DNA from: Lumbricus terrestris
Lineage: Eukaryota > Annelida > Clitellata > Crassiclitellata > Lumbricidae
Assembly (NCBI GenBank): GCA_949752735.1
Contig: OX457043.1
Coordinates: forward strand, 1,435,867 to 1,499,866
Length of the DNA stretch: 64,000 bases
Direction: 5' to 3'
Shown: positions 13,906-24,984 of the stretch, piece after piece
Position numbering within the stretch: position 1 is the first letter of the stretch
Layout of the letters: each line of letters begins with the position of its first letter
Program-made: the position numbers and the translations under genes
Notes under the pieces: generated by a model
Database searches by the model: none
Seen by the model: the letters and a program-made list of their open reading frames with translations, nothing else
Told to the model about the DNA's origin: nothing

Positions 13906-14737
13906 CAGTGCCGGCGCTAGCACCCCCCGTACCCCCCGGCCGGGGGGGCCCCGAGTCTGAAAGGGGCCCCCAAATTTAGCTGGTCATTATATCTGTGACT
14001 GTACAGATCCAGTCTGGTGCATGCCTCAACTAACTATATGGCACTGCCATAGCAGACCTAATGCACATATCATACTGATTTTGGGCGTAAGTATAAAGCC
14101 ACCAGAGTTTGAAAGGGGCCCCCAAATTTAGGTGATCATTATGCCTATTTGTGACTGTACAGATGCGGTCTGGTGCATGCCTCAACTAACCATATGGCAC
14201 TGCCATAGCAGACCTAATGCAAATAATATTACGCAAACCAATAGAGCATTGTCCTTAAATCAAAGAGGATTTCTGATGGGGCTTGACAGGGGCACGACCC
14301 CACAATTTGTGGTTGGGACGGAATCTTTGTATCCCCAACATTTCAGAAATATTTCATAAGTAGGCCTATCATTTCTCATCAATAATGATCAATTTTGTTA
14401 AGATGACAGCCTATAGACTATAATGCTACCATTACAGTTGGCAAATCGGATAAATTTAAACAATGGAAAGGGGACACTCTGAAGTCATAAACCATGACTA
14501 ACAGCTTTGAAAAATGAGCAATTTTGGAAAATATGACAGCTTGAAATTCTACCATTACAGCATGGAAATTCAACAAAAAATTGCAATTGGATGGGGACAT
14601 TTATTGAAGTCTTACACCATGCATGTCTTTCAGTTTCAGCACTTATATTATGAGAAATTTTGCTGAGATGACAGCTCAAGGTATGGAGGGCCTCAGGTTT
14701 TTTTGGGGGGGCCTCAGGTACCCTAGCGCCGGCACTG
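13906..14737. mobile_element. hAT-like MITE (CAGTGCCGGCGCTAG family), 8-bp TSD
   Basis: The termini are CAGTGCCGGCGCTAG and CTAGCGCCGGCACTG, followed inward by G/C runs. The target duplication is AGTAAATA at 13898-13905 and 14738-14745. It is nested in the 13592-16372 element. The related copy at 44414-45541 shares the termini and much of the interior. Confidence 0.9.
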
Positions 14738-15238
14738 AGTAAATAATTAGTTTTAAAGAGTTCAGCCTATATTAAATGGACGTCATTATCTGCTCGTCGG
14801 TCTAAAGTGATCAAAGATGATTTTATAAAGTCAAGTCGCGATTATCAGATGTTCGCTTCACTTGCGAAGTCATCATCGTCAATGGCCTTAATCTCGAGTT
14901 CAACTTCACACACTGTGAATGCCAATTGTAAGTTGACCCCAATATTACATCAGTATTTCCATATTTGACAAGCAGCGGGTTGTAAATTGCCTTTAATCGT
15001 AAATTGTGTTATGTTTTGGTATGGCAATAGACTATGATTTATTTCTCAGGCGTTTACCACGCTAACGGATAGGTTAAATATTTTAGAGTTTACCTGCAAT
15101 GTGCAGTGCCAAGCCTTCTCAGAAATGAGTAATTGAACACAGGTCATAGGTATACTTTATCACAGAGATTGCTTAATGTCATCGATTTATGTTCTTGCAT
15201 CTTCCTTTTTCTATTTTGTCTGTTGCATTGTCTCTTAA

Positions 15239-15313
15239 CCTTTTCCCGCCGGAATTGTTTTGATACCTATCCTGTTAATGGGGTCACCCGTGACCCCATC
15301 CGGCGGGAAAGAG
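15239..15313. mobile_element. 75-bp piggyBac-like MITE flanked by TTAA
   Basis: TTAA lies at 15235-15238 and 15314-15317. The TIRs are CCTTTTCCCGCCGGA and its near complement TCCGGCGGGAAAGAG. The centre contains a hairpin GGGGTCACCCGTGACCCC (15280-15297) resembling hairpins near both ends of the piggyBac relic at 61702-62729. Confidence 0.7.
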
Positions 15314-16693
15314 TTAAGATCCCAAAACTAGTAGAAATTTGTATACTCTCTATCCTATATTAAAATTATTATTTTCATTATTGTTCCAGGATACTTACAA
15401 CAAAGGCAGACTGTGGTCGGAAAACAATAATCAAAATAAGGATAAGAGCACATCATACTGATTTGAAAGAAGCAAAAGATCAATAGACTGTAAAAAGGGC
15501 TGATTCAATTGTGGATGGGGGAAAGGGGACTTAGTTTTTCAAGTTTCAATATGAAGTCAGCAGTTTCTGTGCAACGTTGTCCAGGAATTGTTGACTACTG
15601 GCTAGAAATCTGATAAGAATTAAAAAAGACCCAGGTGTGCTGTTTATGGTGAATGGTTGAAGGAAAAGAGTGTAAAAAGTTTTCCTGCAAAACATTATCT
15701 CTTCATTCGAGGTGGCCAATACAGAAGGTTGACTATCTAACGTTCAGTAATTTTGCCAGAGAGCAAACATTTTCACCAACATTTTTCGTTATCATTGACC
15801 ATTTATCCGTTTGTTTGATTCCGTGAACCCATTAGACAAAAATCAAATCCAGTTTGCTAGGACTTCTGTTTTCCAATGAATCGTTATAATAGCTAAATTT
15901 CCATGAGCTCAAAAACAACAATAATTTTACGTGTGGCCTAAAACAGGAATTTAAGTATATGACTTATGTGAAAACAAGTTTACATGTCCATTTTTACTAA
16001 TTTGCTAATTTGCAGGTTCACTTGACTCTTTTATGGCCCTACAAGACAGCAAACAAGCCCAGTAACCATGCCTTATTAATGATCTGTCGAATGTGATATG
16101 TCCATGTTACAAAGATTTTTGTAGAGCACAAATGTCGTATGTCCATTTTTGGGCTCCACCGCCCTACAAACTTCCTTTTTTCGTGTTATTCTCATGTCAC
16201 ATGAAATCATCACTCTGCTTACTTTGTTCCCGGTTTAAATACCTATTCAATGACACCAAGAAAGTATGATAATGTTACTTTGTTATATTTTTCATAAGCA
16301 TTTGAAATTTGAAATTCAGTTTTCTCGAAATAATGAAATATGGACATAACCCATTTGTCCTCTATACAGTCGATAAGATTTATAAGATTTGCTTTTCAAA
16401 ATGTCAAAAAGTGGTCGGTTTTATGGCTTCGCCCATCTGATCCTCTGACCAGCCAACCCTAATAGTGTAAGGTGGGTAATTCTTGGCAAGCAAGTAGCAC
16501 AAAATTATAGGCCTTTATATTAAGCCCTGTCACATTACAACATAAACTTTTCAATTATACGCATTATTCAATAAAGGGGATAGAATGGTTTATCCCCCGG
16601 ATAGTCTAGACCGGTATATTCCATCCGTGGGGATAAATCAAAACACTCCCCCGGATAGCTTTAAGAGGGAATAGAATATCACTGACACCCGTA

Positions 16694-17068
16694 CGCATAT
16701 ACCCGAATCCCAAGCCTTATAGCACTTCAGAGATATTTTATTTCTGTAAACTGGAAGTTGGATGAACGATGAAAACATGATAAAATTATTACTGCTGACG
16801 TATTGCAGTATCATTAGAAGCTGGATGAGCATATTAATTAACATAAGTAGAAGTTGGGTGAGCGATGAAATCATGGTTTATGCTAACTTGTTACTGTAAA
16901 ACTAGAGGCTGGAAGAAAGATCAGAATATTTTTAGTTGCAGTAGAAGTTGGATGAATAACGGAACTGTGATATAATAGAATTAGAAGTTGGATGAGCGAT
17001 GAAAAAATGACTAAAACATGTTTTAAATAATTTTACGATGCTATACGGCTTGGGATTCGGGTATATGC
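16694..17068. mobile_element. hAT-like MITE containing regularly spaced GAAGTTGGATGAGCGATGAA repeats
   Basis: The TIRs read GCATATACCCGAATCCCAAG at the left and the complement at the right. The flanking 8-bp duplication is CACCCGTA (16686-16693, 17069-17076). Unit C has the uninterrupted target around 27008-27015, and unit A a close equivalent. The interior has about five copies of a 20-bp core at irregular 40-75 bp spacing. Confidence 0.8.
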
Positions 17069-18098
17069 CACCCGTACTACCGAGCACGCGATTCGCCCTC
17101 TGTCCTGGTCACTGCACTGGCTATACCCTGGCTACAAAAAGTGTCTGACAGCCGCCACTGATCTTGTGACATCCGACGATAAGGCGTAGAAAATGATTTA
17201 ACGCTCAAATAATTACCTTAATCTCACAATTTCGATGTCATTATTATTTCAGTAACGCCATTGTTTGTCATCGTTATTGCTGTTTGATTATTCTAATAAA
17301 AAGCAATCTTGCCATCTTGGATGTCGATCGAAATGTCTAGCGAGACGTTAGACAATCAAAACTAGGCTATGTAGCCAACATCTGAAGGGTCTATACAAAA
17401 TTAAAGTTGATGAGCGACAAGATGGCGATGGTGATAGAAAGCCGCGATGATTTGTGATGCAATATGCACGATGAAGGAGAAAGAGAAGAGAGGAAGGAAG
17501 AACGTTGGAGGAGAATTTGATATCTACGATATGCATTGGAATGTATGCGGAGAGGGAAGAGCAGAAGGAATATGGAAATGAGATGGAAGAGGAGGAAGAG
17601 GAAAGGAGAAGGAGGTTGAAAAACAGGAGAAATGTAGACGAATAGAAGTAGGGAAAGGAAGTGGAAGTGGAGGGGTGTTGAATTGGAAAGAGAAAATCAA
17701 GAGAATCCTCTCTAAAGGCACATATCATATGCGTATAGTACGCAGTCCCTCTTTGTAAGTCGAGGAATACTGCAATTTAAATTGATCAATAAACTGCAGA
17801 TTTGTATATTTATGTTTAGATTTCAAAGGAACCTTTGATAATTATAATAATGATAATAGTAATAATCGTCTTCGGTCGTCGGTGCCCTATTCGTAAGTCC
17901 GAACGTTGGCGGCACAAAGGACGATCTGTCTCCAAGAAGATCTCTACTGCGTTGCTCGAATAGCCTGCTCTATCGTCATCCCGGTCCACTCTCTCCCGTC
18001 GCTGACCAACATCATACGTTGTCATAGTAATAATAATAATATGAAATAATAATAATAATAATAATAATATGAAATAATATTAATAATAATACTTACAG

Positions 18099-18531
18099 CA
18101 TAGTTGTAAAAAACGTTTTTTTCGTTTTTTATTCTCTCCCAAAAAACGTCGTTTTTTTCGTTTTTTATTTTTCCCATCGTTTTTTATCGTTTTTTATTTT
18201 TTCTTTAACTTTATTTATTCATTTACTTTCTGTTATTATTCTCCTTAATTTTAATTTTTTCTGATATTCCATATGTTTTCCGCCAACTCTCAATGATTCA
18301 GCTAACTAAAGTCATTATTTGATCGTTTAACATCATCATTTAAGAGATTGCCTGCGTGAAGTAGGTTCCTAATCAATTGTTTCAAGGTTAAAATGCGGTT
18401 TTAGATGTAGCAAAGTCAAATTATTTACCGTTTCCGTTTTTTTATCGTTTTTTTGTCGTTTTTTATTTTTTTGAAAAAAACGACGTTTTTTACCGTTTTT
18501 TATTCCGTTTCCATCGTTTTTTACATCTATG
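18099..18531. mobile_element. hAT-like MITE with CATAG-TGTAAAAAACG ends, 8-bp TSD
   Basis: The left end is CATAGTTGTAAAAAACG and the right end CGTTTTTTACATCTATG. The target duplication is ACTTACAG (18091-18098 and 18532-18539). Subterminal regions are packed with CGTTTTTTAT-like words. It is absent from units A and C. Confidence 0.85.
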
Positions 18532-18619
18532 ACTTACAGTATTAATAATAATCGACCCAGATGTTTTTATTCTGTTGTTGATTAATATTTAAGTGAGGAA
18601 TCCTAAATACATCGGGGCA

Positions 18620-18680
<61 letters not shown>

Positions 18681-18735
18681 TTAATAATATTAATAATAAA
18701 ATTAATTATTATTATTATTATTATTATAATGATAA
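18620..18735. repeat. (AAT)n microsatellite upstream of EF-hand gene B
   Basis: AAT repeats occupy the position of the compound CTG/CTA array of unit A and the long CTA array of unit C. Confidence 0.95.
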
Positions 18736-18986
18736 TAATAACCATGATGCTACAATAATAATGAAATGTCGAATAACTTATGTTAAGCTAACCTTCTCGC
18801 CACTTACGGAGATATCAAAAGATTGATCTAGATTACAATTCTGACATTTCGTGCAGGTGCTATAGAAAATATTCACGGAGAACCGTTTCTTCAAGCAAGT
18901 TGAATCCCGCCCACAGTGACTGGCTAAGCCTGGCCTCAACACTTCGCAGAAAGATGCACGTTTGCATTTAACAAAATTAATATCGA

Positions 18987-19065
18987 CCAATCAAAGACTA
19001 TCACGTGACTCTCTGAGATTGCAAAACACAATAAAAGGACGCGAGAGTCAGAGGAGTCAGTCAGA
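18987..19065 (+). promoter_or_regulatory. Core promoter of EF-hand gene B
   Basis: CCAAT is at 18987-18991, CACGTG at 19002-19007 and ATAAAAG at 19031-19037, with initiator-like AGTCAGTCAG near 19055-19064. Motif spacing equals that of genes A and C. Confidence 0.7.
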
Positions 19066-19419
19066 TGAGTTAGTCAGAGGAGCCAGTCAGACATCTTAGA
19101 CATTGGTTTGCATAAACTAAGGTCGGCTATGGTTCAAAGATGCCTATTGCCTAGTTTTCTCATTATAATCTTTCATATGAAGTAATGTACTCGTAATGCA
19201 CTCTATACTGATTACTTGATCTTAAGAATTCAGAGCGTTAAACAATCAGGATAAAGGCAATGAGAGACAAAGAGCACAACCAATCCGGTATCAAATAGAA
19301 CTGAAACGTTGTTGTCAACAGCATCCATCGTTCTGGTAAAGCCTTAGATAAAATAATAATTTTCTTGGTGATATGACTTGATGTATTACTTAACTTCATA
19401 TTTTGTAGTAAACATCAAT

Positions 19420-19501
19420 ATGTTGACGACCAAGAAAAGTTTGCTTCTGGGGAATTTGTTGCTTATTGCAGCCATTGGAAGCATCGACTTGTCAAATGCA
19501 G
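19420..19501 (+). CDS. EF-hand gene B, coding exon 1 (signal peptide)
   Basis: 82 nt ending in phase 1 at G|GTAAGT. The preceding TATTTTGTAG looks like the acceptor of a 5' UTR intron. Confidence 0.85.
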
Positions 19502-21799
19502 GTAAGTTTGAGAGAAGTTGGCCAGACATCTTAAACTCACAGCTCATATAGACCACCTCACTGCAACCTGCTCCTCCTCCATCTATGCCATCAGAAAGCT
19601 CAAAACCCATGGCCTTTCCCCCTCATCCATCCATAATGTTACCAAAGCCACAACCGTTGCTAAACTACTCTATGCCTCCCCATCCTGGTGGGGCCTCACT
19701 CTGGCTTCCGACAAAGAACGCCTTGAAAAACTCATAAAAAGAGCTAAACGCCTAGGTTACTTAGAGCAAACCTTTCCAACAGTCTCCGAACTGCCAACTT
19801 AGCCGATGCAAAACTCCTCTTCTCCATTATACACAACCCCAAACACGTACTTCACCAACTCCTACCTCCTCTCCGACCCCCCTCCTCTCACCAATTAAGA
19901 CCTAGAACACACAACTTCACTCTCCAACTTAAGGACAACTCCCAATTTATTTCACGATCGTTATATAAAAATATATACTAGCTTATTTAAGACTAACTAA
20001 ACGTACTTTGAACTTCAATTATTCTTTATCACTCATGTTAACATTTTCTGCGTTATTGTCAGAATGTCTTTTTCTCAATAAAACGAATATACACAGGTTC
20101 CGTTTCATGATTAGATCTGAAAACGGTTTCAAGTTACCGGGGGGTAATGTTTAGGAGGGGGTAATTTGAAACCTTTACACCGGTGTCCAGTGACAAAGAC
20201 TCCCCCTCGGAGACTTTATTTTTAAACAGATTCCCGGCGGATCTGTTCCAGAACAAATTCACCTCCGGAGACTATACGCTCATTCTGAAATAAAGTCTCC
20301 GGGGAGAGAATATTTCCTTCGCCTACGAAATGAAGTCTTCCCGTTCAGCGTGAAATGTGCTATAGAGTCGCATAACATTTATAGATGAGCAGTTTAAACC
20401 GCTAGTTTACGTTGCTAAAATATTTAACAAGAAAATTCATATAGTTTTATGTCAGAAAATTTCTTGCAATACAGAGTTTCAGCCAGAGGGAGACTCTGTT
20501 TCGTGGGAGACTGTTTTGGGGATATTTTAATTCGGGGGAGACTTTGTATCGGGGGAGTTTTGTATCGGGGGATAGGCCTACTTTATATTTTTAAACTTGT
20601 TTAAAACATTCTTTACTTACTGTAACAGGAGGCAGTTTGCCTGGGTCTCTCAATCTCCCGGATCTGGGGTTTGGCGATATCTTGTTCCAAAAACTGAGAA
20701 CGTCCTTCCGTAGATTTGACCGTGACGGAGATGGTTACATAAGTCGGGGAGATATGGAAGGCATTGCGGAGAAATTTGCTGTCCAGGAAAACTTCAATCA
20801 AGTGGACAAAGACGCAGCCATAAAGAGTTTCAGTGACGTAAGTCTTTTGAGTCTGTTTTCGTGATGCAAGCGTTCCTCTGAAGTTCTTTTGTAGGTCTAA
20901 GTTATTGCAAAAAGTTTATACTTAATTGTTAAGGCATCATAAAAAAGTAAATTCAGATCGAAAAATTTAATGGTTTTATTCATTGAAAGCCAGATGTAGG
21001 CTATACTTTTCTTAAAGTTAACGATAATATTCAAGTAGGCCTAATTGATTTTTATCTCCATTGGCCTAACACTGAGTCAGTGAGCATTTCAAATAATTTG
21101 ACAAATACAATTCGTCGTCAAAGTCGTAATCGTAATCTCCAACTTTATAAAGCGCTACTCGAAAGAAAATCGTGGGCACCAGCGTATTCACGAGCGCTGA
21201 TGCGCGAGTGGCAAATTCTATATTGCAGCAAGATACAAGATTTGTAAAGGGACCTGAAAATGTATTCCTCACAACAAGAGAAACTTTATTTTGGGGGCGA
21301 CGCGGTCTTTGCCAAGAACTGCACAGACATGTAATCGGCGGCATATAGACCTAGACCATTCAAGACAGACGCTAGAGGCTGTCTAAATGAAGTTTGAGTA
21401 TCGAGTCAGACAGCACCTCCATCCCTGCTGAGGAACAAAAGTTTCGACGGGGTTGGTCGGTCGGGGACAAGTCTGCTTGTATGTATGTATGAATGTATGT
21501 ATGTATGAATGTATGAATGTATGTATGTATGTATGTATGTATGTATGTATGTATGTATGTATGTATGTATGTATGTATGTATGTATGTATGTATGTATGT
21601 ATGTATGTATGTATGTATGTATGTATGTATGTATGTATGTATGTATGTATGTATGTATGCATGCATGCATGCATGCATGCAAGCATGTATGTATGCATGG
21701 ATGGATGGATGGATGGATGGATGTATGTATGTATGTATGGATGGCTGGATGTATGTGTGTATGTATGTATGTATGTATGTATGTATGTATGTATGTATG

Positions 21800-21831
<32 letters not shown>

Positions 21832-22902
21832 TGTATGTATGTATGTATGTATGTATGTATGTATGTATGTATGTATGTATGTATGTATGTATGTATGTAT
21901 GTATGTATGTATGTATGTATGTATGTATGTACCGGTATCAGAGTTTCTGTTCTTGAGCCAGACCCGCCGAGAAGGGGCAGAGGGGCATATACCAAGAAAT
22001 CCGACTTTTTATGGGACCAGACTGGGTATAGTTACATAGTCCTCTACAAAGTTTATAATTCATGCCTTTTAAGGTACAATAATATTGCCGACACTTAACT
22101 AGAATTAGTTCAAAGCTGTTTAAATTTCGAATGAACAACTAAACAAATTCATAGATCCTGATTGCCATAAGCGTAGGAGAGATTTCAGCAGTGGGAGGGG
22201 GCCAAGATTTTACTTATGCATGCGCGGAAAAAATCTGGAATAATTGACGTCGTGCACTTGCATGTAATAGGCCTATCGCTCTCTACAAAAGCAATGTTTT
22301 GTCGCGCCCACACCCGAGGAGAATGTACAGAAGGACAACTTGCCTGGGTCCGGCTACTTTTGGCGGCTCAAAAGTATCAGAAATGGTGTTTATCTGCAGT
22401 TGCAGAACTCCGTGACATTGTGCAACTGTTCGTTCAATGTTGATAATTGCAAAATTATTTATTGTGCTTGTCATTCCCGATAAATAGAAGCACATGAAAT
22501 AGTCTACTTGCATTTAATCACATCTTGTTTTTCCAGCTGTTCACATTTTACACATCTGCATCGGGATCAAAAGATGACGTTTTGTTGACCGAAAAGATGA
22601 AGGCTGACTCTATGAAGATGCAAAAAGATGACACTGAATGCAAGAATAGAATTGGTGCCGTCCTGAAGAGCTTCGTAACTCCAATGAAAGTCGTCCAGAA
22701 AGGCTTCTTGACTTCTGACGAGTACAGCAGAGTCTTCAAAAGTCTCGGTTTTTCCAATGTCGCCTTCACGTCCGTGGCTTTCCTCGCTATCGATACCAAC
22801 CATGACTTTAATGTCAGCGATCAGGAGTTCTATAACTCTGCAACAAGCTACATGTGTACAGATGATTCCAGCTTTACTTCGCTGTTTGGTACATTGCTTT
22901 AG
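19420..22902 (+). CDS. Secreted EF-hand calcium-binding protein, paralog B (3 coding exons)
   Basis: The coding exons are 19420-19501, 20629-20837 and 22537-22902, totalling 657 nt (218 residues), the same length as paralogs A and C. Residues 1-27 form a signal peptide (LLLIAAIGSIDLSNAG core). EF-hand 1 has the loop DRDGDGYISRGD at residues 58-69. The C-terminal loop at 183-194 is DTNHDFNVSDQE: the oxygen ligands at positions 1, 3, 5 and 12 remain but the usual Gly at position 6 is Phe. Calcium binding there may be weakened or reshaped; this is inference. Intron 1 has gained a LINE fragment (about 19515-20097) and a GGAGACT-rich repeat shared with gene C. Intron 2 holds a long ATGT array. Its role is unknown beyond being a likely secreted calcium binder. 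Confidence 0.85.
19515..20097 (+). mobile_element. 5'-truncated LINE fragment (reverse transcriptase C-terminal part)
   Basis: The translation contains LTAHIDHLTATCSSSIYAIR and AKLLYASPSWWGLTLASDKE, typical of the region after the reverse transcriptase core in Jockey/CR1-group LINEs. It ends at AATAAAACGAATATACACAG. It interrupts sequence that is continuous in intron 1 of gene A (GAGAGTTTCCGTTTCATGAT near 2240-2258), so it entered after the duplication. Confidence 0.8.
20140..20580. repeat. GGAGACT-rich repeat in intron 1 of gene B
   Basis: Words such as GGAGACTTTATTT, GTCTCCGGGGAGAGAATATT and GGGGGAGACTTTGTATCGG recur. Gene C has the same block (about 29450-29815), gene A does not, and related words recur near 23390-23450. 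It looks like an inserted element, but I could not define its ends. Confidence 0.5.
20629..20837 (+). CDS. EF-hand gene B, coding exon 2 (first EF-hand)
   Basis: The acceptor is CTGTAACAG and the donor GTAAGT. The exon includes FRRFDRDGDGYISRGDMEGI. Confidence 0.88.
21473..21931. repeat. (ATGT)n microsatellite in intron 2 of gene B
   Basis: About 450 bp of ATGT with ATGC and ATGG variants near 21655-21725. Open frames (MYVCMYVC..., YIHTYIHT...) are artefacts. Gene C has the same array at the same place and gene A does not. Confidence 0.97.
22537..22902 (+). CDS. EF-hand gene B, coding exon 3
   Basis: The acceptor is TTTTTCCAG. The exon encodes residues 98-218, including TECKNRIGAV and the modified C-terminal loop DTNHDFNVSDQE, and ends in TAG. 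Confidence 0.9.
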   Translation: MFTFYTSASGSKDDVLLTEKMKADSMKMQKDDTECKNRIGAVLKSFVTPMKVVQKGFLTSDEYSRVFKSLGFSNVAFTSVAFLAIDTNHDFNVSDQEFYNSATSYMCTDDSSFTSLFGTLL

Positions 22903-22934
22903 GTTCTTCAATCTCTTAAGAATCTTGACCATTT

Positions 22935-23085
22935 CAGATGGAACAATAATTATTAGTGCTTACTTACAACCTCTTGTTACCGAACTATGCTGTAGTTTTA
23001 ATTAAGATGAAACAGCAATAATTATTAGTGCTTACTTATAACCTCTTGCAACCGAACTATGTTGCAGTTTTAAAGTAATAATATT
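22935..23085. repeat. 3' UTR minisatellite of gene B (about 2 units)
   Basis: Same roughly 75-bp unit as behind gene A, here with only about two copies. The poly(A) signal AATAAA follows at 23186-23191. Confidence 0.85.
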
Positions 23086-23185
23086 GTAAGCTGCATATCA
23101 CACATCAGACAAACCGTAGAAACGCTGAAGACAGTACACGAGGGAAAATCTAGAATGGCCGTGTCACTGATGTGTATAAAATCTC

Positions 23186-23191
23186 AATAAA
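23186..23191 (+). terminator. Poly(A) signal AATAAA of EF-hand gene B
   Basis: AATAAA in the conserved block TGTGTATAAAATCTCAATAA behind the minisatellite. Confidence 0.65.
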
Positions 23192-23462
23192 ACTTGTTAA
23201 AGCATTTTCAGTTGAAATGAATTGTCGCGTTTTATTTATTCTAATTCGTATACCAAATCCACTTCCCTCAAAGCAAGCTGAGACAATTGAGAGCTAAGCT
23301 TCGTTTGATTTTAGAAACGGTAATTGAATCCTAAATGACTGTTGCAATGTTGGTCAAAATGGCCAGTACAAAATTGCTGCTTCTTAATCTCCGGGGAGAA
23401 TCTGTCTCGAAATAAAGTCTCCGGGGGGGAGACATTTAGGGGGGAGACTGTCACGCTATACC

Positions 23463-23645
23463 GGCAGAGAAAATGGCTAGATCACAAATTGAAGGGATGT
23501 TCCCTCCTCGGAGCGACAACTATAATTGATGGAAGAATGGAGGGTAAGAAGGCAAGAGGAAGATCGAGAGTGATGTTATTGGACTGGATGAATGATGATG
23601 AAGGATGGTTGAAGGAGATAATGATCCGGACCACGTGGGACGAAT
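23463..23645 (+). mobile_element. LINE ORF C-terminal fragment
   Basis: The translation includes KWLDHKLKGCSLLG and RMEGKKARGRSRVMLLDW, a pattern typical of the extreme C-terminus of LINE ORF2 proteins. No intact ORF remains. The equivalent place in unit A is not clearly alignable. Confidence 0.6.
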
Positions 23646-24053
23646 GACGCAATTTAATTTCTTATTATTGGACGTACAAACCTTTATTTCTAAGAACGGC
23701 AGAACAAGAACAATGAGACCTGCAACCCCCCGCGATCAGGCCGTAATAATATATCACGCATGCGACAATTTGACTGCAGCCACATCCGACAGAAAAGCAC
23801 GCAACGGCTCTGTTATTTCTTAATTAAAGAATATTAAAACAGTAAATTGTGAATATTTCGTTTTTGCGGACGAGAAACGCACCACAATGACATCCGTAAG
23901 TTTACTCGCATAAATAACCCCGACAATAGCGTCGCATCTAAGAATAGCAGGTCGTGAAATAATCGATCGAGTTGGTTTGAGTTCAGTGTACTGTTTGTGT
24001 CGCATTCGTGTATAATATTGTATTGCATGTGTGTCACATTCGTGTATTGTATT

Positions 24054-24258
24054 GCGCCACTTCAAGCTCTCTTACTCAGAGGCGCTCCCGACTACAGAGC
24101 GGACACTGCATCGTAGTTTCACGCCGAAGCGCTGAGCAACTGCGAGTGAAGGACTTGCCCAAGGTGGATCTACCTACGCGGCGACTTGCAGTGGATTCGA
24201 ACCTGCAACCCTCCGGCTGCAAGGCAACGAACGTATACCCGCTATAACACCGCGCTCC
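24054..24258 (-). mobile_element. tRNA-derived SINE (family 1), unit B copy
   Basis: Positional counterpart of 10585-10795, with the same orientation and flanks. The B-box-like GGTTCGAATCC reads on the minus strand. Confidence 0.85.
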
Positions 24259-24676
24259 ACGATTGTATTGTTTTGTATCCGTATCTTACGGGACACGTGG
24301 GACGCGGACCTCCCAACTTTCGAACGAGCTGGTACGCCCCCCCTCCAAAAAAAAAATTTTTTTTGCCTCCGACTGTTGAGCAATCACTGTTATTGTAACA
24401 CAAAATACGCTGTAGACCTACTCACTAGTTTTCTCGTAACACATTGACGCATTCTCGCTCAATCAATAATTTTTAGTGAGTGGCAATATGGCTTGTTAGG
24501 ACCACGGTCACTCTCTAGCTGCACATTCTATATACCCTACAGGCACTTCAAAACTGTGTTTTTGAGTCCTGGAGTCAGGTGCACCTCCGAGTAGTTCATT
24601 GAAGAGGTGCTACATAAATACTGCATCAAAATCGTCAGCACTTGAGTCTGGTATCACGCCGAAGCGCTGAGCAAGG

Positions 24677-24942
24677 TAGCCCGGTAGAGTAGTGGTTAAC
24701 ACGCTGGCCAAGAGAGCGAGAGGTAGTGAGTTCGAGCCCCCGTTGGGCGGATTTGCTTTGTAGGCTGCTATTAGCGCCGTGTAATTACAAAGCTGTCTGT
24801 TCAGTTGGTATAGTTAAGATTTATGTATTCTGTGATCTTCGTTCTTGTGAATTGTTTAAATTGCATAAGTGTAGGCCTACATTGTAACCGGTTGCGGTGT
24901 GTCAACCGGATTGTTAATAAAGAGAATATTATTATTATTATT
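24677..24942 (+). mobile_element. tRNA-derived SINE (family 2), unit B only
   Basis: The A-box-like region is GTAGAGTAGTGGTTAACACG and the B-box-like region is GAGTTCGAGCCCC, followed by a unique body and an ATT-repeat tail. Unit A has no insertion between GAGTCTGGTA and CTGTATCATG (near 11175-11200), so this copy arrived after the duplication. A second copy lies at 56452-56680. Confidence 0.85.
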
Positions 24943-24984
24943 ATCTGTATCATGATAGTACATACCCAATTATAGACTAGAATG

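Larger units (their letters stand above)
13592..16372. mobile_element. 2.78-kb TIR element of unclear superfamily, ATAA target duplication
   Basis: The ends are inverted repeats of about 33 bp: CGACTGTATAGAGGACAAAT... at 13592 and its complement ending ...CTCTATACAGTCG at 16372. ATAA flanks both sides (13588-13591 and 16373-16376). Unit B contains the unoccupied site at 26681-26690 (ATTGTATAAG) with a single ATAA. Subterminal repeats of the type ACAAATGT-GTATGTCC occur inside both ends. No long transposase frame is evident, so it is probably non-autonomous. It carries a nested hAT-like MITE (13906-14737) and a tiny piggyBac-like MITE (15239-15313). A 4-bp duplication occurs in Sola and Ginger transposons, but nothing here proves membership. 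Confidence 0.8.
16537..18990. other. Unit B left flank, homologous to 61-1760, with two inserted MITEs
   Basis: The sequence follows unit A closely but contains inserted elements at 16694-17068 and 18099-18531. The purine-rich tract near 17470-17720 gives spurious minus-strand frames. No gene is seen before the EF-hand B promoter. Confidence 0.65.

Noticed and set aside
13610..13960. 116-codon frame at the left end of the 2.78-kb element as a transposase
   Set aside because: It runs into the nested MITE and shows no catalytic motif or zinc-finger pattern that I can identify.
21372..22098. Long repetitive open frames (MYVC and YIHT types), also at 30606-31107
   Set aside because: A tetranucleotide repeat reads open in several frames on both strands.
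24677..24760. Functional tRNA gene
   Set aside because: A- and B-box-like words are present but are followed by a SINE body and ATT tail, with a near-identical copy at 56452. No clean cloverleaf is visible.
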